DNA from: Hymenobacter setariae
GTDB lineage: Bacteria > Bacteroidota > Bacteroidia > Cytophagales > Hymenobacteraceae
Reading direction: 5' to 3'
Assembly: GCF_007713685.1 (NCBI RefSeq)
Contig: NZ_VMRJ01000008.1
Coordinates: 160,102-224,101 of the forward strand
Length of the DNA: 64,000 nucleotides
Part shown: positions 35,216-45,626 of the stretch, in pieces
How positions within the stretch are numbered: the stretch's first letter is position 1
Layout: each line of letters begins with the position of its first letter
Notes under the pieces: generated by a model
Told to the model about the DNA's origin: nothing
Database searches by the model: none
The model's input: the letters and a program-made list of their open reading frames with translations, nothing else
Made by a program: the position numbers and the translations under genes

Positions 35216-36193
35216 ATGAAAATGCACCCTACTCCTTTCGAGGCACCTAGCTGGCTGCTCTGGGTTTGGTTTGGCCTTACGCTTCTCTCGGCCGCCTACG
35301 TGGCCTGGGACCTGTTTACCCGCACCCCGGAAATGAAGGTGATGAAGTGGGGCTGGGTGCTGGTCACGCTTTACACCGGGCCGATGGGGCTGCTCATCTA
35401 CTGGTTTTCGTGCCGGGAGCCGTCGCCCGGCACCCACGAGCAGTTCGTGGCCCCGCTCTGGAAACAGGCCGTGGGCTCGACCATCCACTGCGCGGCCGGC
35501 GATGCCACGGGCATCATCGTGGCGGCCGGTATTACGGGCTATTTCGGTCTGCGCATGGGGGTAGATATCTGGGTGGAGTACGCGGCTGGCTTCGTTTTCG
35601 GGCTGTTTATCTTCCAGGCTCTGTTCATGAAGGACATGCTGGGCATGAGCTACGGGCAGGCCCTGCGCAGCTCCTTTCTGCCGGAGTGGATGTCGATGAA
35701 CGCCATGATGGCCGGGATGCTGCCCACGATGGTCGTGCTTATGTCTCGGGACATGCGGGCGATGGAAGCCACCTCGCCCTGGTTCTGGGCGTCGATGTCG
35801 GCCGCCACGCTCGTGGGCGTGGCGGTGGCCTACCCCGTCAACTGGTGGCTGGTCAAGCATAAGCTTAAGCACGGCATGGGCACCGAGCGGGCATTAGGGA
35901 AAGGTGGCGCAATGGCTGCCGCAGCGCCGCAGCACGCGGGGATGGCCATGGCCGGCATGTCGCACGCCATGCCCCCGGCGAGCGCCAGCGGGCACGCCGG
36001 GCACGCGATGCCGGGCATGAGCATGGCCGGCGACGGCCAGGTATCGGCCGGGCGCAAAGCCCTGGTCACGGTGCTCACCCTGGTGCTGCTGGCCGCGGGC
36101 TACTACGTAGCCGCCCGGTACGGCGACCTTTCCATGCGGCCCGGTCAGCCGATGAACATGCCAGAAATGGCCATGCCCGGCAGGACGCATTAG
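35216..36193 (+). CDS. DUF4396 membrane protein with Met/His-rich linker
   Basis: The chosen start is ATG 35216 (MKMHPTPFEAPSWLLWVWFG), because the earlier TTG at 35189 is within a terminator; this gives 325 residues. Seven or so helices include GSTIHCAAGDATGIIVAAGI and SSFLPEWMSMNAMMAGMLPT, with conserved His, Asp and Met in the membrane, as in DUF4396. After residue 230 a Met/His-rich stretch (HAGMAMAGMSHAMPPASASG) and a last helix follow. The composition suggests copper or silver binding at the membrane. It follows the DUF305 pair. Confidence 0.85.
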   Translation: MKMHPTPFEAPSWLLWVWFGLTLLSAAYVAWDLFTRTPEMKVMKWGWVLVTLYTGPMGLLIYWFSCREPSPGTHEQFVAPLWKQAVGSTIHCAAGDATGIIVAAGITGYFGLRMGVDIWVEYAAGFVFGLFIFQALFMKDMLGMSYGQALRSSFLPEWMSMNAMMAGMLPTMVVLMSRDMRAMEATSPWFWASMSAATLVGVAVAYPVNWWLVKHKLKHGMGTERALGKGGAMAAAAPQHAGMAMAGMSHAMPPASASGHAGHAMPGMSMAGDGQVSAGRKALVTVLTLVLLAAGYYVAARYGDLSMRPGQPMNMPEMAMPGRTH

Positions 36194-36291
36194 CAGGCAA
36201 CAGCAGCTAGGACGCCGGATTTTGAGCTGCGCTGGCTTGCCGACCCCAGCGTTCTGCGCATCTTAGTGGTCCCATTGGTCCACCCCGATTT

Positions 36292-37542
<1,251 letters not shown>

Positions 37543-37553
37543 GCCAATAGCTC

Positions 37554-38393
37554 ATGTTGAATAACCCGATAATAGAGGCAGCTTTTTTTGGCTACGACCG
37601 ACCCATGAGCCTTTGTGACTATGCCAGCTACCTTTCTCAACGAGTCTATCGCCACCTCTCGGAGGTGTTTCGCTATGGGTTGAGTTTCTCAGAGTTAGGG
37701 TTGACCGACCATTTTATCTTGGACTTGGTAAGGTTCTCCGACCGGGTCAGTCCAACCACCATTAGAGTGTATAAGACCTCGTGGCCCGTGGAAACCGCAT
37801 TCGGTAACGACATTGATTTGTTTGTGGGTGACGGAACCGGCCAGTATGATTGGTACGCGCTGCAAGCTAAGGTCATGTCGCACGAGGGCGAGTTCAATGA
37901 CTTGAAGATTAAAGTAAAAGGGGAGCTGCACCAGTGGCATAAGCTGCTGCTACACGAGCGATTGTTTGGCAGCCAGGCCTTTTACCTGTTGTACACTGGA
38001 CGGTCGAAGGGCAGCTTTATTGCTCCGACAAAGGAAGATTGTAAGGGATTAGCTCACATCGGCGACTATGGCATGAGCCTGGTGAAGGCGCATGATATTC
38101 ACAAAACAGTCCGGCGCACTACTCCTATGTTGTTCAGCGAGGTATTTCCTGACCTCGCTGAGCCGCTGCGAAGCATTTTTTGCTGCCCCCCCTCCTTGCC
38201 GCCGACGGCAAAAAAGTTTAGCGAGAACGATATCCAAACGTCGGCTTACCAGCAGGTATATGCGCGCAGAAAAGGCGAGGACCCCTACCGGGGAAACGAC
38301 ATTTCGGACCGCTTTTTACCTGATGGCTTTGCTCCTATCCGCATTCTAATCGACCGCAACCCAGACGTAGTGGATGGAAGTAGTGGCAGCTAG
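37554..38393 (+). CDS. DUF6615-like protein
   Basis: The 279-residue protein has SLCDYASYLSQRVYRHLSEV at the N-terminus, TDHFILDLVRF, and the core ETAFGNDIDLFVGDG followed by WYALQAKVM, matching the pattern I associate with DUF6615. The E...D-x-D and Q-A-K residues could be a diverged nuclease-like site. The start may be the ATG at 37605 (MSLCDYAS) instead of 37554. The gene is visibly less GC-rich than its neighbours, which suggests acquisition. It is 11 bp downstream of the nuclease-like gene and convergent with the arsenic operon. Confidence 0.68.
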   Translation: MLNNPIIEAAFFGYDRPMSLCDYASYLSQRVYRHLSEVFRYGLSFSELGLTDHFILDLVRFSDRVSPTTIRVYKTSWPVETAFGNDIDLFVGDGTGQYDWYALQAKVMSHEGEFNDLKIKVKGELHQWHKLLLHERLFGSQAFYLLYTGRSKGSFIAPTKEDCKGLAHIGDYGMSLVKAHDIHKTVRRTTPMLFSEVFPDLAEPLRSIFCCPPSLPPTAKKFSENDIQTSAYQQVYARRKGEDPYRGNDISDRFLPDGFAPIRILIDRNPDVVDGSSGS

Positions 38394-38422
38394 GCACACC
38401 AGTTGCCCTTCCCAAGAACGGG

Positions 38423-38854
38423 CTACGTAGTTTGGAGTTGCGTCTGCACGAAATCGTGGGCGTAGGCTTTCACCTGGTCGCGCACGCTCCGAAACTGGTG
38501 CATGACTTCTTCCTCGCTGCCCGTGGCCTTGGCCGGGTCGGGGAAGTTATGGTGCAGCTTCTTGGCGGATGAGGGAAACACCGGGCAGACCTCGTTGGCA
38601 TGGTCGCACACCGTCAGCACGTAGTCGAATGGCACGGCCGCGTACTCATCTACATGGTTGCTGGTGTGGTGGCTGATGTCCACGCCGTCTTCGGCCATCA
38701 CGCGCACCGCACGCGGGTTGAGGCCGTGGACCTCGACGCCGGCCGAGTACACGGCGGCCCGCTTGCCGAGTTCTTGCTGAAGGTAGCCGTGCAGCAGCTG
38801 GCTGCGGCAGGAATTGCCGGTGCAGAGCACCAATACGTTTTTCTTGTCAGACAT
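38423..38854 (-). CDS. arsC: Arsenate reductase, low-molecular-weight phosphatase type
   Basis: The enzyme reduces As(V) to As(III) for export. The start is taken at 38852-38854 (MSDKKNVLVLCTGNSCRSQL), giving 143 residues. It has the C-x5-R phosphatase loop CTGNSCR and a second thiol pair in VLTVCDHANEVCPVFP, which fits the thioredoxin-coupled ArsC class. It is the last gene of the ars operon, 24 bp after the ACR3 gene. The start and neighbours support co-transcription. Confidence 0.94.
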   Translation of the reverse strand: MSDKKNVLVLCTGNSCRSQLLHGYLQQELGKRAAVYSAGVEVHGLNPRAVRVMAEDGVDISHHTSNHVDEYAAVPFDYVLTVCDHANEVCPVFPSSAKKLHHNFPDPAKATGSEEEVMHQFRSVRDQVKAYAHDFVQTQLQTT

Positions 38855-38878
38855 GGGAAGGTGAAAAAGCAAGAGGAG

Positions 38879-39985
<1,107 letters not shown>

Positions 39986-39998
39986 AGAAAGTAAGGAG

Positions 39999-40493
39999 TT
40001 AAGCGACGCCGACGGCGGAGCTGCGCCGCTCCATTTGCACCGTGTTGCGCCACACGCCGTGGTGCTGGCCAATTCGCTCGCGGTGGCCAATGACGCGAAA
40101 GCCGGCCTGCGTGTGCAGGGCGATGCTGGCGGTGTTTTCCTCGAAAGTGCCGGCTTGCAGCGTCCAGATACCGTGGGTTTCGGAATCCGCAATCAGGGCT
40201 TGAAGCAGCTGCCGGCCCACGCCCTGGCCACGGGCTTCGGCGGCGATGTAGATGCTGCCTTCGGCCACGCCGCCGTACACGCAGCGGCTCGACACGGGCG
40301 AGAGCGCGGCCCAGCCTAGCACCGTGCCGGCGTCATCAACCGCCACGAGGCGGCTGTGGGCTAGGTGCGCCCGGTCCCAGGCCTCCCACTCGGGGGCCTG
40401 CGTCTCAAACGTGGCGTTGCCAGTGGCAATGCCCTGCTCGTAGATGGCGCGCACGGCAGGCCAGTGCGCGGCAGTCATGGCTTGCAGCTGCAT
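39999..40493 (-). CDS. GNAT acetyltransferase, ArsN1-like
   Basis: The start is taken at 40491-40493 (MQLQAMTAAHWPAVRAIYEQ), giving 164 residues. GNAT motif A is ARGQGVGRQLLQALI (acetyl-CoA loop), and the C-terminus has HTQAGFRVIGHRERIGQHHG followed by VWRNTVQMERRS, the pattern of the phosphinothricin/arsinothricin N-acetyltransferase group (ArsN1). The family detoxifies the arsenical antibiotic arsinothricin or similar amino acids by acetylation. Position in an ars operon 13 bp upstream of ACR3 supports this. Confidence 0.86.
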   Translation of the reverse strand: MQLQAMTAAHWPAVRAIYEQGIATGNATFETQAPEWEAWDRAHLAHSRLVAVDDAGTVLGWAALSPVSSRCVYGGVAEGSIYIAAEARGQGVGRQLLQALIADSETHGIWTLQAGTFEENTASIALHTQAGFRVIGHRERIGQHHGVWRNTVQMERRSSAVGVA

Positions 40494-40521
40494 AGAAGGG
40501 TTAGCAAAAAGGGAGAAGGAA

Positions 40522-40965
40522 TTAGTTGCGGTTGAGCAGGTAGGCCCCGGCAATGAGTAGCAGGGCCCCGGCCAGCCGGCTCAGGGTCAGGGGGCTGCGC
40601 ACAAGGCCCAGCAGCCCCAACTGGTCGAAGAGCAGCGCCGTGAGCAGCTGGCCGGTCACGACCAGCGCGAAGAGGGAGGCCGCGCCCACCCGTTGCAGCG
40701 AAAAGACGATGGCCGCGATGTAGACCATGCCTAGGGCTCCGCCCGTCCACTGGTACCACCGGATGGCACTCATGTCGGCCAGCGTCGGCAGCGGCGTTTG
40801 GGTGCCAGCCAGCACCAGGGCCGCCGCCAGGGTGCCGACCAGGTAGGAAGCCAGCACGGCCCACAGCACGCTGTGCAGGCCCCCGCGCAGCTGGCTGTTG
40901 ACGGCCGACTGCGTGGTGAGCGCTGCCCCGGCCAGCACCAGCACGAGGAAGGAAAGGTATTTCAT
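40522..40965 (-). CDS. DMT-superfamily transporter, YdcZ/DUF606 type
   Basis: The start is taken at 40963-40965 (MKYLSFLVLVLAGAALTTQS), giving 147 residues with five hydrophobic helices. Family residues include AALTTQSAVNSQLRGGLHSV at the N-terminus and VGAASLFALVVTGQLLTALL in the middle. It is a small drug/metabolite-type transporter. In this operon it may export an arsenical or an acetylated product, which is inferred from position only. The gene is between the metallophosphoesterase and the acetyltransferase. Confidence 0.85.
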   Translation of the reverse strand: MKYLSFLVLVLAGAALTTQSAVNSQLRGGLHSVLWAVLASYLVGTLAAALVLAGTQTPLPTLADMSAIRWYQWTGGALGMVYIAAIVFSLQRVGAASLFALVVTGQLLTALLFDQLGLLGLVRSPLTLSRLAGALLLIAGAYLLNRN

Positions 40966-41002
40966 GGCAGCAGCGACGGGCCAGTGGTTGGGTACGCTGC
41001 CC

Positions 41003-41776
41003 TTAGTAGGCTTTGCGCAGCATGTCGGCGTATTCGTTGGGCAGCGGCGTGGCTTCCACGGCACGGGCAGCTTTCTCCACGTCGTATTCGACCCGAATCA
41101 ACTCCGAGCGCACGCTGGCCGGGTCGGTGAGCGAGGTAGCGGCATCCAGGTGCAGGAGTTGATAGGCAGCGCGGGGGTCACCGTCCTTGGGCTTGCCGAC
41201 CGAGCCGATGTTGAGCGCGTGCCGGTAGCGAGTTTCGCCCTCATGCTGGTAGGCAATCGTGCGGTGGTAGGGCTTGTGGGTGTGCCCGAAGAGCAGAATA
41301 TCCGCCCCCGCCCCTTCCAGCAGGCGCGAAAAGCTGCCTTCCGGGAAGTCCTCGAACAGGTACTGGTTGATGCGGCGCGGCGAGCCGTGCACCATGAGCA
41401 AGCTGAGCGTGCAGGGCTCGTCCTGAAAATCCAGGCGCATGTGCTTGGGCAGCAGACGCAGGTAGCGCCGCTCGTCGTCGCCCACTACGGAGTTAGTATA
41501 GGCGATGCTTTGCGCGCCCAGGCTCTTATCGGTATCTGTTTGGTAGGCGCAGCCGCAGTCAGAGCTGGCCAGGCCAATGCCCTGGTCGTAGTTGCCGGCC
41601 AGCGTGGGGATGCCCCGCCGGCGTACCTCGTTCACTACCTCGTTGGGCCAGGGCGCGTAGCCCACCAGGTCGCCGAGGCAGAATATCATGTCGGGCCGGC
41701 GCTGCTCCATATCGACCAGCACCGCTTCGAGGGCCGGCAGGTTGCCGTGCACATCGGAGAAAAAGGCAATTGTCAT
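41003..41776 (-). CDS. Metallophosphoesterase family protein
   Basis: The 257-residue protein has the calcineurin-like motifs in order: FFSDVHGNLPALEAVL (D-x-H), FCLGDLVGYAPWPNEV (GD), LAGNYDQG (GN-x-D variant of GNHD), LMVHGSPR (VHGxP) and FGHTHKPY (GHTH). These coordinate two metal ions for phosphodiester or phosphomonoester hydrolysis. Its place in the ars operon is not standard textbook content, although it could be part of a detoxification step involving phosphate-like arsenic esters. That is speculative. Confidence 0.9.
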   Translation of the reverse strand: MTIAFFSDVHGNLPALEAVLVDMEQRRPDMIFCLGDLVGYAPWPNEVVNEVRRRGIPTLAGNYDQGIGLASSDCGCAYQTDTDKSLGAQSIAYTNSVVGDDERRYLRLLPKHMRLDFQDEPCTLSLLMVHGSPRRINQYLFEDFPEGSFSRLLEGAGADILLFGHTHKPYHRTIAYQHEGETRYRHALNIGSVGKPKDGDPRAAYQLLHLDAATSLTDPASVRSELIRVEYDVEKAARAVEATPLPNEYADMLRKAY

Positions 41777-41848
41777 CGCACAGGAAGAATGAGGTAGGGA
41801 AGCTTTGTTCTTAGGCCGCTGCCCGGCAAAGCACCGCCGTTCAGAGCG

Positions 41849-42310
41849 TTAGCAGCACCCGCCGCCCGGCGTGCAGCCGGCCACTTGCAGCTGGGGCAGC
41901 GCAAACTGCTGGGCCGCTGGAATGCCGCAGGCATCCTGAGCCAGGCAGGCCGTTTGCTTGGCGGTCAGCACGAAGTCGTTGCCCTCGCGGGTCAGGCCGA
42001 ATTTGCCGATGGTAGCCTGCTGGTATTCCACCTCGATATCCAGGTCTTCGGCACCCAGGATGCGCTGCGACAAATCCAGGATGTGCAGGAATTTCTGCGG
42101 AGCCAGCCGGTGGTCGTAGTCGCCGGCTTCCCACAGCTGGAAGTTGGCCACCTTTTCCTGGCGCTCCACGCCGCCGCAGTCGATGAAGTGCTTGCTCACT
42201 AGGCCGACTTCCGTGACGTGGAAATGCGCGGGCAGGTACTCGCCCGTGGGCAGGCGGAAGCTGACGGCTTCCAACTCGGCCAGGGCCTGCTTTATTTCGG
42301 AGATTTTCAT
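41849..42310 (-). CDS. DUF6428-like protein of the ars operon
   Basis: The start is taken at 42308-42310 (MKISEIKQALAELEAVSFRL), giving 153 residues. Recognisable parts are PTGEYLPAHFHVTEVGLVSK with two close histidines, FIDCGGVERQEKVANFQLWE, and a C-terminal tail ending in CTPGGGCC. Proteins of this type sit next to arsR in ars operons of Bacteroidota. The cysteine-rich tail may bind arsenite. The activity is unknown. It is 26 bp downstream of arsR. Confidence 0.8.
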   Translation of the reverse strand: MKISEIKQALAELEAVSFRLPTGEYLPAHFHVTEVGLVSKHFIDCGGVERQEKVANFQLWEAGDYDHRLAPQKFLHILDLSQRILGAEDLDIEVEYQQATIGKFGLTREGNDFVLTAKQTACLAQDACGIPAAQQFALPQLQVAGCTPGGGCC

Positions 42311-42336
42311 GGTACTAGAAATTGTGGGAGTGAGGG

Positions 42337-42687
42337 TTAGCAGGCGCACGCATCGTCGGGGCCGCAGGCCGCGCCGCTTGTGGCCTCGATGAAAAAGGCG
42401 GTGAACTGCTGGTGCACCTTGTTCAGCAGCTCCGTATTGAGGCAGTAGCAGACGGTAAGGCCCTCGATTTCGCCGCGTATCAAGTCCAGCGCCTTCAGTT
42501 CCTGCAAGTGCTGCGACACGGTAGTGCGCGAAAGCGGCAGCTCGGCGGCGATGTCGCCCGAGATGCAGGTTTTCTGGCTCGCCAGAAACTGAATGATGGC
42601 CACCCGCGCCGGATGGGCCAGGGCTTTGGCCACGCGGGCCAGTTGCTGCTGCTCTTCTGTAAAGGCGGCGGTCTTAGCGTAGGTCAT
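42337..42687 (-). CDS. arsR: ArsR-family arsenic-responsive repressor
   Basis: The 116-residue protein has a winged helix-turn-helix (residues about 18-92: ARVAKALAHPARVAIIQFLA, ISGDIAAELPLSRTTVSQHL), an N-terminal-domain CIS, and a cysteine cluster CGPDDACAC at the C-terminus. VCYCLNTELL near residue 81 also offers thiols for As(III). The repressor leaves DNA when arsenite binds. An 18-bp perfect inverted repeat lies immediately upstream at 42721-42763 and is the obvious operator. It heads the ars operon. Confidence 0.93.
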   Translation of the reverse strand: MTYAKTAAFTEEQQQLARVAKALAHPARVAIIQFLASQKTCISGDIAAELPLSRTTVSQHLQELKALDLIRGEIEGLTVCYCLNTELLNKVHQQFTAFFIEATSGAACGPDDACAC

Positions 42688-42720
42688 CGGAAAAACCAGT
42701 TATAAAGTACAGTTTGAAGT

Positions 42721-42763
42721 ATGTCGCAAACTTACGACATACTACGTCGTAAGTTTGCGACAT
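42721..42763. promoter_or_regulatory. Ars operator: 18-bp perfect inverted repeat
   Basis: ATGTCGCAAACTTACGAC (42721-42738) and GTCGTAAGTTTGCGACAT (42746-42763) are exact reverse complements, with a seven-base spacer. The repeat is 33 bp upstream of the arsR start. A dimeric ArsR repressor is the expected ligand; the arm is longer than the usual 12-bp ArsR site and could hold two dimers. Confidence 0.85.
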
Positions 42764-42804
42764 GATTAAATTATTTGTGGCGGTTGGCTACTGAAACAAC
42801 GACT

Positions 42805-43080
42805 TCAGCCTAGCTGTCCCTGGTTTGTAGCCAATTGGCGACGATGCACCCGAAAGCGCCATAAGCCCACCAGTAGTACCACGCCCGCCGTGGCCAGCGC
42901 CGAATAGCCGAGCCGACCACCCCGCTCGGGGTGAAACTGCAGCAAGGCCAAGCCGAAGCCTACCAGCGCCAAGCTAGTGCGCACGTAAGTCAGCAGCGTA
43001 CGCTCGTTGGCCAAACGGGTGCGCTGCAAGGCCAGTTGGTCAGAAAGGGAAAGGGGGATGGCTGGCACGGTTGGCGGCAT
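42805..43080 (-). CDS. DUF202 membrane protein
   Basis: The 91-residue protein has the DUF202 pattern: LALQRTRLANERTLLTYVRT (with the conserved R-x-x-L-A-x-E-R-T), then two membrane helices (SLALVGFGLALLQF and YSALATAGVVLLVGLWRF). The function of this small integral-membrane family is not established. The gene is on the far side of the ars operator and is not part of the operon. Confidence 0.85.
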   Translation of the reverse strand: MPPTVPAIPLSLSDQLALQRTRLANERTLLTYVRTSLALVGFGLALLQFHPERGGRLGYSALATAGVVLLVGLWRFRVHRRQLATNQGQLG

Positions 43081-43172
43081 AGAAAGCTCGAAAAGTGGAG
43101 GCTATACGTAGCCTGCTTAGGCTGAGATGAATAATTTCGCTTGGACGAGCAGCGTCACCGACCTTTGCCCGC

Positions 43173-43770
43173 ATGACGATTCTGCTAGTCGAAGACGAGG
43201 CCAGCCTGGCTTCCTTTATCCAAAAAGGTATTGCCGCCGAGGGCTATGATATGAAGGTGGCCTTCGACGGGCTGATTGGGCAGCGGCTGTACGACCAGCA
43301 GCCCTTCGACGTGGTGGTGCTCGACGTGAACCTGCCCGGCCTGAACGGCTTCGAGCTATGCCGCTACATCAAGCAGCACTCGCCGCGCCAGCCGGTGCTG
43401 CTGCTCACCGCCCTCGACGGGCTGGCCGACAAGGAAGCCGGCTTCGGGGCCGGGGCCGACGACTACCTGACCAAGCCCTTTGAGTTTCGGGAGCTGCTGC
43501 TGCGCATCCGGGCGCTGGCCCGGCGCGGGGAGGCCTACAGCGGGCTGCGGGTGGCCGACCTAGAGTTCGATACCGACGCCCGCACCGTTACCCGCGCCGG
43601 CCAGCACATTGATGTTGACAACCCGCGAGTATTCGTTGCTGGAGTACCTGATGACCAACAAGGGCCGCGCCGTCAACTGGAACTCAGCGTCCGGGTCGGT
43701 CGTGCTGCCGGCCCAACGCGTGGCAAGGAGTGGTAAGGCTACTTTTCTTGTGACTGACACCCAGCATTAA
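43173..43770 (+). pseudogene. OmpR-family response regulator, frameshifted and truncated
   Basis: Residues 1-115 are a complete receiver domain with Asp8, Glu9, the phosphate acceptor Asp51 (VVVLDVNLPGLNGF) and Lys101 (YLTKPFEF). The DNA-binding domain starts normally (GLRVADLEFDTDARTVTRAG), but an extra base at about 43611-43614 shifts the frame. Reading from 43615 restores TTREYSLLEYLMTNKGRAV, the expected winged helix, after which the match ends at about 43675 and the frame stops at 43770. The rest of the domain and a sensor kinase are missing. This is a decayed two-component gene. Confidence 0.85.
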
Positions 43771-43916
43771 ATGGGATAAAGAGTGGGGGAAGACTGACTT
43801 ACATGACGCCCTAAGTGGGAGCTGCTAAAAGCTGCCCTCCCCCACGCTCACGCTGGAAGCAGGGCAACCTATTCTAGAGAGAAAAGTGTTGGCAGGTGCG
43901 CCGGCCCCACAGGCGG

Positions 43917-44354
43917 CTACTTGGCCAGCGTACCATTAGCGTTAAAAAGCACGTCTTGGTGCTTGCCGCCCTTGGCCACTTCAGCCTCGTAGACGGTCGA
44001 GCCGTCGGCCCGCAAGATGGTGGCGGCCTCATTTACCTTGTAAGACTTGTAATCGCTGGCCAGCTTGGTGCGCACGGCAGCGGGCAGCTTGGCGGGCGGC
44101 ATGGCCGTCTCAGTTTCCAGTAGCTCGCCGCTGGGCGTAAGCACGGCCGACATGGTATTACCGTTTTGCTTAAAGCCGGCTTCGAACTTGTCGCCTTCTT
44201 TCTCCCAGGTGTTGGACTTCACGGTGGGGAATTTGGCTTTGAAAGTAGCCTTCACGGCGGCCGGCACCTGCGTGGGCTTCAGCTTTTGGGCGTGGGTGAG
44301 GGCGGGCGCGGCCAGGGCCAGGACGAAGGCCGCCAATTTTAGAGCTTGCTGCAT
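43917..44354 (-). CDS. PepSY-like secreted protein
   Basis: The start is taken at 44352-44354 (MQQALKLAAFVLALAAPALT), giving 145 residues with a signal peptide ending in THAQ. Two repeats of the PepSY-like fold follow: PAAVKATFKAKFPTVKSNTW with AVLTPSGELLETET, and PAAVRTKLASDYKSYKVNEA with YEAEVAKGG. Bacteroidota have many such small periplasmic proteins next to two-component genes, here next to a broken response regulator. A truncated homologue lies at 58708-59001. Confidence 0.87.
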   Translation of the reverse strand: MQQALKLAAFVLALAAPALTHAQKLKPTQVPAAVKATFKAKFPTVKSNTWEKEGDKFEAGFKQNGNTMSAVLTPSGELLETETAMPPAKLPAAVRTKLASDYKSYKVNEAATILRADGSTVYEAEVAKGGKHQDVLFNANGTLAK

Positions 44355-44607
44355 GGTTGAAAGGGGGTAGGGTGAATTTGTACCCGAACCTAGCCGCCGA
44401 ACCTGGCGCGTTTCTGTAGTTGAAATCAGCTGGTAGCAAGTCATGCTATTATTTTCCAAAACTCACCCCCAGCGTAGACACCGAGATGACCGATATGAAG
44501 TCGTCGTTGTGCGAGACCGTAGGGGTAGCAAATCTGCCTTAAAATTCTCTGTGTGTACGCTCCTGTTTCCGACTTGGCAAGAGCCAGGTCGCCGCCGTCT
44601 AACGCAG

Positions 44608-45426
44608 CTAGCGTGTGGGGCGCCAGGTCAGCGCCAGGCCAGTGCCCCCCGTCGGCGACCAGCTGGGCACTAGGCTCATATCGCGGCCGATGGGCTTGCG
44701 GCCCCAGCGGTTGCGGTGGGTGAGGTAAGCCAGGTGGGCCGAGAGGATGCCAAAGCCCGCCCCCGCAATTACGTCCGATTCCCAGTGCTTGTCGTTGACC
44801 ATGCGCAGCACGCCCACGCTCGTGGCGATGGCGTAGGCCCCGACGCCGTACCACTGGCTTTTATCACGTAGCTCGGTATGCACGATGCTAGCCGCCAGAA
44901 ACGCCTGCGCCGTGTGTCCCGACGGAAACGAGAAGTTGTCGGAGCCGTCAGGGCGGGTGATGTTGGTCAGGTGCTTGACGGCAAAGACGCTGCTGAGCAT
45001 GATGGCTTCGCTTTTCAGTATCACCAGGCCCAAGTTCACGCGGTCGTTGCGGCTTTCCACCCCCGCCAGCAGCACGCCGCCCAGCTCGAAGTAGGGCGCA
45101 AACTGCAGAAAGTCATCGACGCGGGTGTGGCGGCCCGGCCCGAACAGGTGGTTGATGTCGCTTTTGACCGAGTACGAGCTGTAGAGCCCGTTCCCATTGA
45201 TGGTCGAGGCCCCGTAGGCGATGAGCAGCGCCGGCACGATGGTAGCCCGGAAGCCCTTGCTTTGCAGAAACGGCTTCTTCGTCGCGGCCGGTACGCCGGC
45301 GGGGTTTTCGAACTTGTGGGTAGTGTCGGCCGGGGCCGCTGCGGGTATCCCCTGGGCCACGACGGGCGCAATTGGCGCGAACCCCAGCGTGAAACTGAGG
45401 AAAACGGTAACAATGGAAAGACGCAT
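44608..45426 (-). CDS. PAP2-family phosphatase, secreted/membrane form
   Basis: The 272-residue protein has a signal peptide (residues 1-25) and the PAP2 motifs KHLTNITRPDG (KxxxxxxRP), SFPSGHTAQAF (PSGH) and VLRMVNDKHWESDVIAG (Rx5Hx3D). Three or four hydrophobic segments surround them. It probably dephosphorylates a lipid phosphate at the periplasmic face. It is the second PAP2 gene in the window and is not closely similar to the one at 7354. Confidence 0.9.
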   Translation of the reverse strand: MRLSIVTVFLSFTLGFAPIAPVVAQGIPAAAPADTTHKFENPAGVPAATKKPFLQSKGFRATIVPALLIAYGASTINGNGLYSSYSVKSDINHLFGPGRHTRVDDFLQFAPYFELGGVLLAGVESRNDRVNLGLVILKSEAIMLSSVFAVKHLTNITRPDGSDNFSFPSGHTAQAFLAASIVHTELRDKSQWYGVGAYAIATSVGVLRMVNDKHWESDVIAGAGFGILSAHLAYLTHRNRWGRKPIGRDMSLVPSWSPTGGTGLALTWRPTR

Positions 45427-45626
45427 AGAAACGCTAGGCTGTTGAAAAATAAGTAGTTCGCCGGTGGCCGACTTTCCGGCTAGCCAGCCAGTCTGCGAGG
45501 CTACGGCCCGACTTTGGTGGAATTCTGTAGTAGCCCTCTCGTGGTAGACCCCGGCCGGGTGCAGCCGCCGGAATGTGCCCCAGGGCCAACCCTGCCATCC
45601 GTTCCGGCCGAGCCCGGCCGGCTGCC

